DNA of 64,000 bases, taken from assembly GCA_902785785.1 (NCBI GenBank), contig CADAAA010000001.1, forward strand, positions 310,001 to 374,000, in the 5' to 3' direction. Both the position numbers and the translations under genes were made by a program. Positions 42,587 to 52,578 of the stretch are shown here, in pieces (within the stretch, counting starts at the first letter, position 1; each line of letters begins with the position of its first letter). The notes beneath the pieces were generated by a model that was not told the DNA's origin, did no database searches, and worked only from the letters and a program-made list of their open reading frames with translations. This stretch comes from an uncultured Bacteroidia bacterium (GTDB lineage: Bacteria > Bacteroidota > Bacteroidia > Bacteroidales > UBA932).

Positions 42587-44635
42587 ATGAAAAAACTCCT
42601 TCTCTCCTGCCTGACGCTCCTCGCCGCCACCGCGCTCTGGGGCCAGAACCCCTATCTCCCTCTCTGGGAGCATATTCCTGACGGAGAACCCCGCGTCTTC
42701 GAAGATCCCGACAATCCCGGGAAGTACCGCGCCTATATCATCGGATCGCACGACCTGACATATACCGCCTATTGCGGCAGCGATATCCGCATGTGGTCCG
42801 CTCCGGTAGAGGACCTGAGCCAGTGGAGGGACGAAGGTCCCCTCTTCACCTGGTTCGTCGACGGCCAGTGGGACACCATGTACGCCCCGGACCTCGTGGA
42901 GGTCAAGGACAAGGCTACAGGCAAGAAAACCTATTACCTGTATCCGCACTCCCGCGGCCGCGGCCGTATAGCCACGGTCTGTAAGTCCGACCGCCCCGAC
43001 GGGCCGTTCGTCCCCATCAATGTCACCGAAGACGGTCGCGGCTGCCTGCCCGGCTCGCTCATCGACTTCGACCCTTCAGTATTCATCGAGAACATCACGG
43101 ACAAGAAGGACCCCGACTATGACAAGGGTTTCAGGGCTTATGTCTATTACGGCTTCCAGCACTCCACGGCCGTGGAACTTGACCAGAATACGATGTATTC
43201 CATGCGTCCCGGCACGGAGATCCACGACTTCTTCCTCCCTGCCAGCTCGCGCTACGGCGTGGTACGCGACCCGGAAGGAACCGAGTACAAGTATCTCTAC
43301 AAGGATCAGGATCCAGGCAGCTTCAATTTCTTCGAGGCTTCCAGCATCCGCCAGGTCGGCAACAAGTATGTGATGGTATTCTCCGGCTACAGCGGTCCGG
43401 ACTATGGCCTCAGCTCCACCAATTCCGCCCTGCGTTACGCCTACGGTGACTCGCCGCTGGGCCCGTGGCGCTCCGGCGGAGTCCTCGTGGACTCGCGCGG
43501 CGTCGTTCCTGACGAGAACGGCGAGCACCTGATCACCACCAATGCCGCCCACAACACCCACGGCTCCCTCCAGGAGATCAACGGCCAGTGGTACGTGTTC
43601 TATCACCGTCCGCCCCGCGGATTCGGCAATGCCCGCCAGTCGATGGTCGCTCCCGTCAAGATCGAATGGGACCAGAAGAAAGTCGCAGACGGAGGCCAGG
43701 TCCGCATCACCGGATATGATCCCTTCCTCCCCGGAAATGAGTGGGTAGCCGCCGCATCCGACGGTGAGACCTATACCGGCGCCGAGGTCACTAGCGAGGG
43801 CTTCCAGATCTTCGGACTCCCGCCGTACAACTATTACTCAGCCGGTTACGCCTGCTACATGTCCGACCAGAACTGGATCCAGGACAACCATGATGTCTGG
43901 AACAACAATATGGATCTCGCCGGCCTCACCAACGGCGGCATCGTCGGCTTCAAGTACTTCGGCTTCGGCGGCCTGGCCCAGGACACCAAGGGTGTCAAGG
44001 CCTTCGCCGGCGCCAACAGGGGCGACGGCACCCGCCTCGACCTCTTCCTGACCCCGAGCGGCCGCGGCGCCTTCAAGATCCACGTGATGCTTGACGGCCC
44101 TTATGCCAACTCCACCTGGAAGGGCCGTGAGATCGCCGTGATCAATGTTCCCGAGGATGCTCCGCGCACCATCACCAACTATCGCGTGGCTGTCCCTGCG
44201 GTCGAGGGCCTCAGCGGCAAACACGCCATCTACCTGGTAGTCGAGGGTCCTGAGGTTCAGGTTCCGCAGTTCCCCGGACGTCCTGGCGGAGCCCGTCCCC
44301 AGCAGCCCCAGCGCCCGATCGGCCTGTTCGATCTCCACGGCATCGGATTCTCCAAGGGCACCGTTCCTTGTGAGAAGCCCGTCGTCCCGCAGGTCACCAT
44401 CACCTGTGACGGCAAGCAGCTCAACATCCCCACGACTCCTATCCGCTGCTCCAACGCCAACGGCCTCACCGACCAGATCCGCTATCAGGTCTATGGCCCG
44501 CTCACTGACAATTCTACGCTCAAGGTCACGGCTTCCGAGCCTGACGTCAAGTTCGAAGTCAGCAGGATAGTCGAGGGCCGCGCCACCGTCAAATGCACTT
44601 GGCACGGTCTCGAGAAGATTTATCTGATCAATTAG
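42587..44635 (+). CDS. glycoside hydrolase family 43
   Basis: 682 residues, exported (KLLLSCLTLLAATALWGQ). Five-bladed beta-propeller at about 22-380, with PRVFEDPDNPGKYRAYI at the start holding the usual catalytic-base Asp, MYAPDLVEV near 103, and the EASSIR/GKYVM-type acid segment near 255. Residues of about 400-560 look like a carbohydrate-binding jelly roll (MDLAGLTNGGIVGFKYFGFG), and 600-680 form a further beta-domain. Likely acts on arabinan, xylan or related decorated glycans at the cell surface; subfamily not determined. Ends with a terminator. Confidence 0.88.
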   Translation: MKKLLLSCLTLLAATALWGQNPYLPLWEHIPDGEPRVFEDPDNPGKYRAYIIGSHDLTYTAYCGSDIRMWSAPVEDLSQWRDEGPLFTWFVDGQWDTMYAPDLVEVKDKATGKKTYYLYPHSRGRGRIATVCKSDRPDGPFVPINVTEDGRGCLPGSLIDFDPSVFIENITDKKDPDYDKGFRAYVYYGFQHSTAVELDQNTMYSMRPGTEIHDFFLPASSRYGVVRDPEGTEYKYLYKDQDPGSFNFFEASSIRQVGNKYVMVFSGYSGPDYGLSSTNSALRYAYGDSPLGPWRSGGVLVDSRGVVPDENGEHLITTNAAHNTHGSLQEINGQWYVFYHRPPRGFGNARQSMVAPVKIEWDQKKVADGGQVRITGYDPFLPGNEWVAAASDGETYTGAEVTSEGFQIFGLPPYNYYSAGYACYMSDQNWIQDNHDVWNNNMDLAGLTNGGIVGFKYFGFGGLAQDTKGVKAFAGANRGDGTRLDLFLTPSGRGAFKIHVMLDGPYANSTWKGREIAVINVPEDAPRTITNYRVAVPAVEGLSGKHAIYLVVEGPEVQVPQFPGRPGGARPQQPQRPIGLFDLHGIGFSKGTVPCEKPVVPQVTITCDGKQLNIPTTPIRCSNANGLTDQIRYQVYGPLTDNSTLKVTASEPDVKFEVSRIVEGRATVKCTWHGLEKIYLIN

Positions 44636-44659
44636 TCGCGGTTGCGACAAGTGGAGAAT

Positions 44660-44693
44660 ACGGGAGTGGAAATGCGTTTTCCGCTCCCGTTTT
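44660..44693 (+). terminator. rho-independent terminator after GH43
   Basis: ACGGGAGTGGAAA pairs with TTTCCGCTCCCGT (one T-G pair) around TGCGT, then TTT. Confidence 0.75.
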
Positions 44694-44741
44694 GTGTGTT
44701 TGCGGGATAATCAGTATCTTTATGACTGTTCCACGCAAAGT

Positions 44742-46436
44742 ATGAGCAAGATTACTGTTCTCCCGGCCTGTCTGCTTCTCCTGCTGGTGTCCTGCACACC
44801 GGTACGGGATCGCCGGACGCTGAATGATATGGAAGCGCTGATGCCGGAGAGGCCGGACAGTGCCCTGGCAGTCCTGCGGGGCTTGCAGCCCCGGGACTTG
44901 CCGGGCCTCCATGTCCGCCCGCTCCACGCCCTCCTCCTCAGCGAAGCCCTCGACAAGAATTACATCGACCTGACGGATGACTCCCTCGCCCTGGCCGCCA
45001 ACAAGTATTACGGTGAGCATGGCTCCAAACTCCACCGTCTCAAGTCCTGGTACTACCTTGGCCGCATCCGCTTCAACGCTGGCAATTACGCCGAGGCCGT
45101 CATATGTTACAACAAGGCCCTAGAGTACGCGGAAGCCTTGACGAACTACCACTATATGGGTCTGATAAATAGGGAGATAGCGAATGCTTATAATTCTGTT
45201 TGGGATGACTTGCATGCAATAGATTACATACAACAGTCTATCAGTTCTTTTCAAACTGCTGGCGAAAAGAAATATACCGAGTATAGTCAATTGGCATTGG
45301 CTAGAACTCTTCGGAGACAAAACTGTTTTGCAGAGTGCGACTCTTTGCTGAATTCGATGCTAAGAGATGTGGATGATGTTTACATTACGGCTTGCATATA
45401 TGAGCTCAAAGGGCTTAATAGCCTGTCAATAGAGGAATCACCGATAGACAGCATTTTGTTTTATTTCAGATCTGCAAGGATTGGGAGCATTTTAACAGAG
45501 AACGCAACCAGATTGTCAAATCTGGCATATGTCCAGCAATTATCAGGATGTCAGGATTCTTCAGATTATTACATTAAGAAGGCGATAGAAAAAGCCCGCT
45601 CTGATAGTGATTTAACGTATGTTGTTTATAATCAATCCCGTATTGCGGCTGAGCGAAAAGATTATGTAGATGCATACAAACTCTATTCGGATTATAACTC
45701 TTTGCAAACTCCAGTATCTTATCAGATGCTTGAGCAATCTATCTCTTTTTATCAAGGGAGCTATTACCAGAACGAATCAAGTATAAACGCGATGAAAGCG
45801 AGGATTCGAGCCATTTCTTATGGAACAGTCATCTTGCTTTTGCTAATCCTTACTTTTTACCTGTTATCAAGAAATAGGAGGCAACGAGCAATAATAGTTG
45901 AGGAGATGACCAGAACTTCTGAAGTGGAGCAGGAGCTTCTGTCTCTGCGTAATGATAATCAAGAGATTGGTCGTGCAGTAGCGACTCTTTTTGAGAATCG
46001 CCTCAATATCCTGCATACGCTTTCTGATAAGTATGACATGATTGACGAGGCTTATTTGCAAACGGGAAATGGAGAGGTGCACAAGCATTTGAGAGATGAA
46101 ATCGTGGAATCGTTCCGTAACATGATGCGCAGTCTTAGAAAGGACAAAGATATCTGTATATCAATGGAAGAAATACTTGACTCGTGGAAAGATGGTATCA
46201 TGCGCAGATTCAGGAGCGTTTTCGGAGCAGATTCTTCCAGTGGTATCCGAATGACAGAGGAAGACTTTAAATTGGCGCCCTATTACTTCTCCGGGATGAA
46301 GCAGAAAACGATAAGCTATCTGACCAATCATACGGAGCATTCTATCAAAGAACGCAAGCGTCGTATCAAGCAGAAGATAGAGGCTCTCGACTCCTCATTT
46401 TCCAAAGAGAAACGTTTGTTTCTGGACAATCTTTGA
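44742..46436 (+). CDS. transmembrane TPR regulator with LuxR-like C-terminal HTH
   Basis: 564 residues. N-terminal signal MSKITVLPACLLLLLVSC (lipobox-like), then about nine helical TPR-type repeats to about 345 (YYLGRIRFNAGNYAEAVICYNKALEY). A membrane helix lies at about 356-380 (TVILLLLILTFYLL), next a coiled coil (about 385-420), and the end MTEEDFKLAPYYFSGMKQKT...SIKERKRRIKQKI resembles a degenerate LuxR-type HTH. So it looks like a one-protein sensor: periplasmic TPR, cytoplasmic DNA-binding end. The first about 400 nt are GC-rich and the rest AT-rich, with a switch near 45150; see findings. Target genes are unknown, perhaps the DUF4249/TonB pair downstream. Confidence 0.8.
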   Translation: MSKITVLPACLLLLLVSCTPVRDRRTLNDMEALMPERPDSALAVLRGLQPRDLPGLHVRPLHALLLSEALDKNYIDLTDDSLALAANKYYGEHGSKLHRLKSWYYLGRIRFNAGNYAEAVICYNKALEYAEALTNYHYMGLINREIANAYNSVWDDLHAIDYIQQSISSFQTAGEKKYTEYSQLALARTLRRQNCFAECDSLLNSMLRDVDDVYITACIYELKGLNSLSIEESPIDSILFYFRSARIGSILTENATRLSNLAYVQQLSGCQDSSDYYIKKAIEKARSDSDLTYVVYNQSRIAAERKDYVDAYKLYSDYNSLQTPVSYQMLEQSISFYQGSYYQNESSINAMKARIRAISYGTVILLLLILTFYLLSRNRRQRAIIVEEMTRTSEVEQELLSLRNDNQEIGRAVATLFENRLNILHTLSDKYDMIDEAYLQTGNGEVHKHLRDEIVESFRNMMRSLRKDKDICISMEEILDSWKDGIMRRFRSVFGADSSSGIRMTEEDFKLAPYYFSGMKQKTISYLTNHTEHSIKERKRRIKQKIEALDSSFSKEKRLFLDNL

Positions 46437-46760
46437 ACGAAAGAACAATAGCTATTTCTGTAAGGAAGCAGTTTAAGCAAGCTTTATACTTCATTGGCAT
46501 ACTCCCGTCGTCGTAAGAGAATCCTGGCGAATACTTTACAACAGATGGAGGCATGTTCCATGCCCTTTGGTAGTTGATGACGGACTCTTTACCATGCCTC
46601 CTTAATATCATGTGACCTATGGTTTCGTCTATAGCATTGATTATTAGTTAATTGACCTCAAGAATTGTGACCTTATTCGTTTCTTTATCGGAAAAAAAAG
46701 GTTTATTTTTGTGTGAACTAATAAATGAATGAGTTGATCAGGTATATTAATGAACCGAAA
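46437..46760. other. AT-rich spacer, no gene recognised
   Basis: 324 nt between the TPR regulator and DUF4249 gene. One minus-strand ORF (46366-46611) resembles nothing and overlaps the regulator's end. The only signal is the -7-like box at 46704. Confidence 0.6.
46704..46711 (+). promoter_or_regulatory. -7 box before DUF4249/TonB pair
   Basis: TATTTTTG fits TAnnTTTG, about 50 nt before the chosen DUF4249 start (46761) and 14 nt before the earlier ATG (46725). Confidence 0.5.
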
Positions 46761-47750
46761 ATGAAAGCACGGACATATTTCCTTTTTTTCATGATGATGG
46801 TCTCAACCGGATGCGTCGAGACCATCGTCATGGATCCCGATGAGGAAAACCTCCCGGTAGTTGTCAGTTGTATACTTGAACAAGGGCAGAGTAAACTGAC
46901 TCTCAATTTGCAGTACGTGAAGGGGAAATCGATGGATGAATACATTCCGGTCGAAGATGCAAAGGTCTACATAAAAGAATTGAAAGGCTTTGAAAGGACC
47001 GTTGACTTCAAGCATTCCGAAGGCTCTGTCTGGGTGACTCGGCCTGATCCCTTCTTTTCCATTCTACCACAAATGTCCTATGCTTTGTATATAGAGATTC
47101 CCGGAAGGGAAATGATTATGGCTGAGACGACAGTCCCTTCAAACCGCGTTATTCCTGAGGTTGTCAAGAAATGGAGTGATACAGTGGCAGAAATAGAGGA
47201 TTTCTATTTTCAGACGGGTCTGGAAGATGGTTCTCAAACGGCACCTGTCTGGATTTTCGCCACCAAGGGCAAGCACACTGACGGAGAGTCTAAAAAGAAC
47301 AGGTACTCATTACTGGTTACGGACCATCCTTATGCTGATCCCGTCAACGCTACAGGGCTGAGATTCTCAGACCTTCCGATAGAAGGAGACCCGGTGCCTC
47401 CGGACACGCATCTGATGTATACCTGGCCTGCATTCAGGGAAATGCGCCGGAGAATGCCGGATCTTCCGTTGTATGAAGGTTTTATCCGCCTAGACCATCT
47501 TGACAACAACCCTTTCCATCTCCTTGCTGGTCCGTTGAGATACAAGGAATCATATCAGGACCACTTGGATTTCTTTTTCGTGTCTGAAGAGTACGACAGA
47601 TATTTGCGCAGCGTCTATATAAAGGACAGGCAACTGGAGACAGACCTGACAAGTATCTTTTCGACCGATATGGTATATACGAACATTAAGGGGGGGATCG
47701 GTATCTTCGCGGGCATCAGCAGGAATAACCTCATGTTTTTGGTAAATTAG
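46761..47750 (+). CDS. DUF4249 lipoprotein
   Basis: 329 residues from ATG 46761, selected since MKARTYFLFFMMMVSTGC then gives a signal peptide plus lipobox; ATG 46725 (MNELIRYINEPK) is an alternative. DUF4249 family: PDEENLPVVVSCILEQGQS, ILPQMSYALYIEIPGREM and DHLDFFFVSEEYDRYLRSVY late in the protein match its pattern. These lipoproteins are generally encoded beside TonB receptors and are thought to help at the outer membrane; function unknown. The receptor starts 3 nt after its stop. Confidence 0.85.
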   Translation: MKARTYFLFFMMMVSTGCVETIVMDPDEENLPVVVSCILEQGQSKLTLNLQYVKGKSMDEYIPVEDAKVYIKELKGFERTVDFKHSEGSVWVTRPDPFFSILPQMSYALYIEIPGREMIMAETTVPSNRVIPEVVKKWSDTVAEIEDFYFQTGLEDGSQTAPVWIFATKGKHTDGESKKNRYSLLVTDHPYADPVNATGLRFSDLPIEGDPVPPDTHLMYTWPAFREMRRRMPDLPLYEGFIRLDHLDNNPFHLLAGPLRYKESYQDHLDFFFVSEEYDRYLRSVYIKDRQLETDLTSIFSTDMVYTNIKGGIGIFAGISRNNLMFLVN

Positions 47751-47753
47751 ATT

Positions 47754-50168
47754 ATGGGAAATCCTGCATTCAACGTTAAAGACCTCTTGACGGTCCTCGT
47801 TTCTTTCGTGGTGCTTCTGCCTGGGCAGCCGCTTCATTCTCAGACGCGTTCGACATATATATCGGAGATGTCGTTTCTGAAAGAGAAATACAATGTCACC
47901 TTTATCTACGACACTTCACTTCCGATGAACGCTGCGTGCTGGAGCGCCCGCGACCGGATATCGTTGAAGCTGAGCCTTCGGGACTTGTTCTACGGGAGCG
48001 GGATCGACTATGAAGTAATCGGCCGTACCATAATTCTGTGTTGGGCTGATAAGGCGGTTGATTACGAAGAACCGCCCGTGGTATTTGACACGCTGCGCCC
48101 GTCGAATTACGACGGGGCATTGAAGGATACACTGCGCGCTGCCCGGGTGGAAGCGGACAGGGTTGTGAACCGGGACGCCGGAACCCGTATCGTAGAACTA
48201 CCGGCTATCCGGACGATGGTGTCCGCTACCGGGGAATCTGACGCCGTCAAGTACATTCAGACGCTGCCGGGAGTATCCACCGGAGGCGAAGGATCTTCCG
48301 CGATATATGTACGTGGAGGGAACATCGGGAGCAACCTGACGACTCTGGACGGAGTGCCGATATATGGGGGTAGCCACTTGCTGGGACTGACCAGCGCATA
48401 TCCGACTGATATAGTGTCATCTTTGAGTTTCCGGGTGGGAGGCTTCCACGGAGATGAAAGCAACATAACAGCATCGCACATAGATGTAAGGACGGAGTCC
48501 GGGAGTTTCACGAAGAGTTCTTACTCCGTTTCTGCGAGTACGTTCATATTGGGCGGAACAATATCGATGCCTCTGGTAAAGAACAAGGTTTCATTGCTTG
48601 GTTCGGTACGGGTGTCGCCGCTGGGGCCGGCGTTCCGTGTCGTTCAGGCCGCCGCAGGCGGGGCCCTGGACAGTCTCAGCCGGCCCCGTGCCGTCGTCTA
48701 TGACGCATTCGCGAAGGTGAAATGGCTGATAGACGATGACAACAACCTGTCGCTCTCTGTGTTCAGCAGCAAGGATGCATATAGCTACCGTTACAGCAGC
48801 TCTTATGAAAGCATGGGTTGGGACAACCTCATAGTGAATGCCCACCATGACGGTAGAATAGGCAGGAGGTGGAGCATAGAGGACGGTGTAGCTTACAACC
48901 ACTTCTCCGGCCGTCAGGGTATAATCCGTATCATGGGCGGGACAGTAAACAACCTGGCTGTTATCAGTACGTTGGATGAAGTCACCGCAGACGTGGTGTT
49001 CTCACGGACACTCGGCCGAGGCGGCGACCTGCGCCTCGGTGTCCGCGAGCGCTTCGCAATCTTCAATCCGGGTACTTCCGCTACATTCAAGGGCGTAGGG
49101 CCGTTGCAGCCGCTGGATTCACCCAGGACAGACCATATCAGCCATAGCAACATTACGACACTCCATGCCCAATGGGACCTGTCAAGGGAACGTTTCGAGT
49201 TGATGGCTTCGGGGAAGATGAACGCTTATGGCGCTGATGATCCCGGTATAAGGAAATGGAACAGGTCTTTTGACAGTGAGGGAAGTTTGCTTGTCCGCTT
49301 GAATCTGTTCAGGTGGCTCTCGCTTGAGGCTACGACAGACCGTACGGTGCAGTACTACCATACGCTGGAAGGTCTGCCGCTCGGTTGGAACGTGGATTTG
49401 TTGGTCCCGACCAATCCGAGCCGCCCGCCTGAGCAGGCGAGACAGAACTACGCTGGCCTGTTCCTGTCGTTCGGCCAGCATCGCGTCACAGCGGGAGCAT
49501 ATGAAAAGAAGATGTCCAACCTGGTGTATTTCCTCGATGCGAGCCGGATGTTCAGTTCGGCAATCGTAGGCTGGAGCCACAACATAATGGTCGGCTCCGG
49601 CACTTCGCGCGGTGTGGAATTACTCTACGAAAAGGACGGTGACCGCCTCGACTGGCGTGTAGCATACACGCTGTCGAAGACAGACAGGACTTTCGAGGGA
49701 GTAAACGAGGGGGTTGTTTTTCCGGCGAAGTTTGACAGGCGGCATATACTGAATGCAACGGCTTCGTTCACATTGGTTGACAATCAGCGGTGTGCTTTTG
49801 CCCTGACAGGCCTTTACACATGGCAGTCTGGTCACTGGGAGACCGTGGCTGCAGGCGAATACCCCGCTGTGGATGCCTTTAAAATGACCGTCTTTCCTAC
49901 ACTGGACTATCACTCGGGCGTGAATAACTATGAGATGCCGCCATACGTCCGCCTTGATCTGGGTTGCAGCCTCAATCTCAAGACGAAGCATCCGCAAGAG
50001 TTGACTTTCGGTTTGTACAACGTCCTGAACCGCCACAACCCGTTCACGGTTTTCTACGATGACCGTTCCCGCGAGTGGCGACAGGTTTCCCTGATACCAA
50101 TTATGCCGAGCTTCAGTTACAGCTATCAAAGCGGCGTGGTTGGTAAAACATTGATTATCAGAAGATAA
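47754..50168 (+). CDS. TonB-dependent receptor with STN domain
   Basis: 804 residues. Signal (LLTVLVSFVVLLPGQ), then an STN-like secretin/TonB short N-terminal domain at about 32-95 (FLKEKYNVTFIYDTSLP, YEVIGRTIIL). STN domains often contact an anti-sigma factor, but none is nearby. Plug at about 140-260 (LPGVSTGGEGSSAIYVRGG) and barrel, ending SGVVGKTLIIRR. Substrate unknown. Operon with the DUF4249 lipoprotein. Confidence 0.92.
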   Translation: MGNPAFNVKDLLTVLVSFVVLLPGQPLHSQTRSTYISEMSFLKEKYNVTFIYDTSLPMNAACWSARDRISLKLSLRDLFYGSGIDYEVIGRTIILCWADKAVDYEEPPVVFDTLRPSNYDGALKDTLRAARVEADRVVNRDAGTRIVELPAIRTMVSATGESDAVKYIQTLPGVSTGGEGSSAIYVRGGNIGSNLTTLDGVPIYGGSHLLGLTSAYPTDIVSSLSFRVGGFHGDESNITASHIDVRTESGSFTKSSYSVSASTFILGGTISMPLVKNKVSLLGSVRVSPLGPAFRVVQAAAGGALDSLSRPRAVVYDAFAKVKWLIDDDNNLSLSVFSSKDAYSYRYSSSYESMGWDNLIVNAHHDGRIGRRWSIEDGVAYNHFSGRQGIIRIMGGTVNNLAVISTLDEVTADVVFSRTLGRGGDLRLGVRERFAIFNPGTSATFKGVGPLQPLDSPRTDHISHSNITTLHAQWDLSRERFELMASGKMNAYGADDPGIRKWNRSFDSEGSLLVRLNLFRWLSLEATTDRTVQYYHTLEGLPLGWNVDLLVPTNPSRPPEQARQNYAGLFLSFGQHRVTAGAYEKKMSNLVYFLDASRMFSSAIVGWSHNIMVGSGTSRGVELLYEKDGDRLDWRVAYTLSKTDRTFEGVNEGVVFPAKFDRRHILNATASFTLVDNQRCAFALTGLYTWQSGHWETVAAGEYPAVDAFKMTVFPTLDYHSGVNNYEMPPYVRLDLGCSLNLKTKHPQELTFGLYNVLNRHNPFTVFYDDRSREWRQVSLIPIMPSFSYSYQSGVVGKTLIIRR

Positions 50169-50174
50169 CTATAC

Positions 50175-50207
50175 TTGACTACCCTATGCGCGGAGGGGTA
50201 GTCAAGG
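50175..50207 (+). terminator. rho-independent hairpin after TonB receptor
   Basis: CTTGACTACCC / GGGTAGTCAAG with an 11-nt loop, directly after the stop codon at 50168. No T-tract of note. Confidence 0.6.
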
Positions 50208-50254
50208 GGGATATTTCCTTGGTAATCAGATGGTTGCTGACCACGCAAAATGAA

Positions 50255-50293
50255 ATGGAGAAGGTCTGCGACATTTGGGTAGACCTTCTCCAT
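50255..50293 (-). terminator. hairpin downstream of GH3 gene
   Basis: ATGGAGAAGGTCT (50255-50267) / AGACCTTCTCCAT (50281-50293), perfect 13-bp stem, 8 nt beyond the GH3 stop. It may also block read-through from the opposite side. Confidence 0.65.
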
Positions 50294-50301
50294 CCTGGGA
50301 A

Positions 50302-52554
50302 TCATTTGTATTTCTTGACGCGGGGGTCGTCGATGACGCCGGACCAGTTGAGGCCGAAGGCGAAGTCGTATTTATGGCCGTCGGTGTCGGTGTGGCATAC
50401 CATGTCGCGGGGGACGTCCTCGAACTGCTCCTCTACGGTTTGCATATTAGCGGGAAGCTGCATGGGCAGAAGGCCGGAGGGCTCGTTAGCTCCGCTGACT
50501 GTCTCGAGGATGGCCTGGTTCTGGATGCCGAAGGAGAGCAGTATGGCATCGGTGTAAGGCTCTATCTCGCTCATTATCATGGGCCTTGAGATGCTGATGA
50601 CGGTCACGACGGGCTTGGCGCCCATGGCTTTGCGGGTGTCACGCACGAGCTGCATGTGGGATTTGTTGGAAGTCGTGACGGTCTTGCCCTTGTAACTTCT
50701 GTTGGTGAAATCCTCATAAGGGTCGCCGCCGGCAATGCTCGTTCCACGGGCGTAGGCCGCGGTGTAGTCCTCGTACTGGAGGCTGATGGGGACGTAGCCG
50801 TTGCCGCCCTTGTCGCGGTCGGAGCGGTCGTAGCCGCTGCCCGCCGCGGGCTCGCTGATGAATACCAGCGCGAAGTCGGCATCCTTGGGATTGTCAACCC
50901 TGTCGTAATACTTGTCAACCATCGAAGCCGGGACCGGGTCGACCCAGCGGCCTTCGGCCGCCTGGCCGCCGAACATGCCCTGGCGGGCAGGCTGGTAGAC
51001 CTTGGGAACGTAGACTTTGAGGCGGCCTTTCTCCGGCAGGACGCCGCCGTGATTCTTCAGCATCACGACGGACTTGAGCTGGGCCTCGTAGCCTGCTGCC
51101 ATGAAATCGGGGTTGCCGACCTTAGCCGTAGCCTCGTCAGGATCGCAATAAGGGTTCTCGAAGAGACCGGTGCGGAAGCTGTTCATCAGCAGGCGCACGG
51201 CAGAGGTCTCGAAGCGCTCGCGGGCGCTCTTCTCGCCGTATTTTTCCACCCACAGGTCATAGGCCTCCAGGACGGGACCCTTCTCATTGTTGCCTCCGAA
51301 CTGGTCCACTCCCGCTTCTATGATCTTGAAATGACGTTGGCCTTCGGTTAGGGTTTCGTTGCCCCAGGGCTTTCCTTCGAAAGCGTAGACGCTGGAGTAG
51401 TCCTTGGTGATGTTCCAGTCCGTACATACTACGCCGTCAAATCCGTAGGTATTGCGGAGCAGGTCGGTTATGAGGTATTTGCTGTAGCTGTTGCCGTTCT
51501 GTTCTCCGGAGGGATCCTGGTTGTAGGATATGGTGTAGTAAGGCATCACGGCCGAGGCCATCTTGGTCTTACCGGTGAGTTTGAGGGCTCCTTCGGTGAA
51601 GGGGCGAATCTGGGTGGAAAGGTTGTTGCCGGGATAGACGGCGTACTTGCCGTAGGAGTAATGCGCGTCGCGGCCGGCTTCCTCCGGACCTCCGGAAGGC
51701 CAGTGCTTGATCATGGCGTTGACGGATTCGTAGCCCCAGCCGTCCTTGATCTCGGCACTGCCCTCCGAGGTCTGGAAGCCGTCCACATAGGCGCGGGCCA
51801 TGTCGACGTCAAGCTGAGGATCCTCGCCGAAAGTGCCGTTGAAACGGCTCCAGCGAGGCTCGGTGGCCAGGTCGATCTGCGGGGAAAGCGCCGTGGCAAT
51901 GCCCAGGGCGCGATACTCGCGCGAGGCGATGCGGCCGAACCCTTCGACCAGCGAAGGGTCGAAGGTCGCCGCCATGCCGAGGCTGGACGGCCACTGCGAG
52001 ATGTCACCGCCGTTGCCGGCGTCGAACTCCGCCGTGGCCTGCGCCCCGTGGCGCGGGTCGGAGGAGTTGTTGGCCGGAACACCGTGTCCGAGGCCTTCGA
52101 CGAAGGCCTGGACGTTGTTGTTCCACCGCGCTGCATCGGCGGGGGAGGAGACGCGCGTCATCAGGACGGCGCGGAGGTTGTCCTCTTCGAGGAATTTCTT
52201 CTGGGCATCGGTGATGCCCGGTCCGTTGATGGCCTGGTGGCCGCTATAGAGCATCATTCCGGCTATCTCGTCAATGGAGAGCTGCGACGCGAGGTCCTTG
52301 GCACGGACGAGCGGGTCCTTGCGCCAGTCCTCGTAGGTGTCGAGCTTACCGTTCCTGTTCAGATCCTTGAAGGCGCGACCGCCCCTGGTCAGGATCTGTA
52401 CCCCGGATGTGGGGCTGTAGCCAAGCGATGGGCCGTTTTTCTGTGAGATGAGACTGTATCCGTCCTTGGACTCTTCCTGCCATTTCTGCCCGCAGGAGGC
52501 GGCAGTCAGGATTGCGGCGAGGAGTATGGCCGCCGTGGTGATTCTTGCTTTCAT
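50302..52554 (-). CDS. glycoside hydrolase family 3, two-domain lipoprotein
   Basis: 750 residues. Lipobox AASC near residue 20. Catalytic TIM barrel (about 80-440): the nucleophile Asp is in GVVCTDWNITKD (about 388); second alpha/beta domain follows (about 480-740). The fibronectin-III-like tail of the other GH3 is absent. Probably an exo-beta-glucosidase or related enzyme on the cell surface. It is divergent from the esterase gene at 52629 with overlapping promoters, so the two could be co-regulated. Confidence 0.9.
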   Translation of the reverse strand: MKARITTAAILLAAILTAASCGQKWQEESKDGYSLISQKNGPSLGYSPTSGVQILTRGGRAFKDLNRNGKLDTYEDWRKDPLVRAKDLASQLSIDEIAGMMLYSGHQAINGPGITDAQKKFLEEDNLRAVLMTRVSSPADAARWNNNVQAFVEGLGHGVPANNSSDPRHGAQATAEFDAGNGGDISQWPSSLGMAATFDPSLVEGFGRIASREYRALGIATALSPQIDLATEPRWSRFNGTFGEDPQLDVDMARAYVDGFQTSEGSAEIKDGWGYESVNAMIKHWPSGGPEEAGRDAHYSYGKYAVYPGNNLSTQIRPFTEGALKLTGKTKMASAVMPYYTISYNQDPSGEQNGNSYSKYLITDLLRNTYGFDGVVCTDWNITKDYSSVYAFEGKPWGNETLTEGQRHFKIIEAGVDQFGGNNEKGPVLEAYDLWVEKYGEKSARERFETSAVRLLMNSFRTGLFENPYCDPDEATAKVGNPDFMAAGYEAQLKSVVMLKNHGGVLPEKGRLKVYVPKVYQPARQGMFGGQAAEGRWVDPVPASMVDKYYDRVDNPKDADFALVFISEPAAGSGYDRSDRDKGGNGYVPISLQYEDYTAAYARGTSIAGGDPYEDFTNRSYKGKTVTTSNKSHMQLVRDTRKAMGAKPVVTVISISRPMIMSEIEPYTDAILLSFGIQNQAILETVSGANEPSGLLPMQLPANMQTVEEQFEDVPRDMVCHTDTDGHKYDFAFGLNWSGVIDDPRVKKYK

Positions 52555-52578
52555 CGGTCGATGGGTTTAGTCTAGTCC

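Noticed and set aside
46366-46611. Minus-strand 81-codon ORF in the AT-rich spacer
   Set aside because: Overlaps the end of the regulator, has no recognisable domain, signal or promoter.
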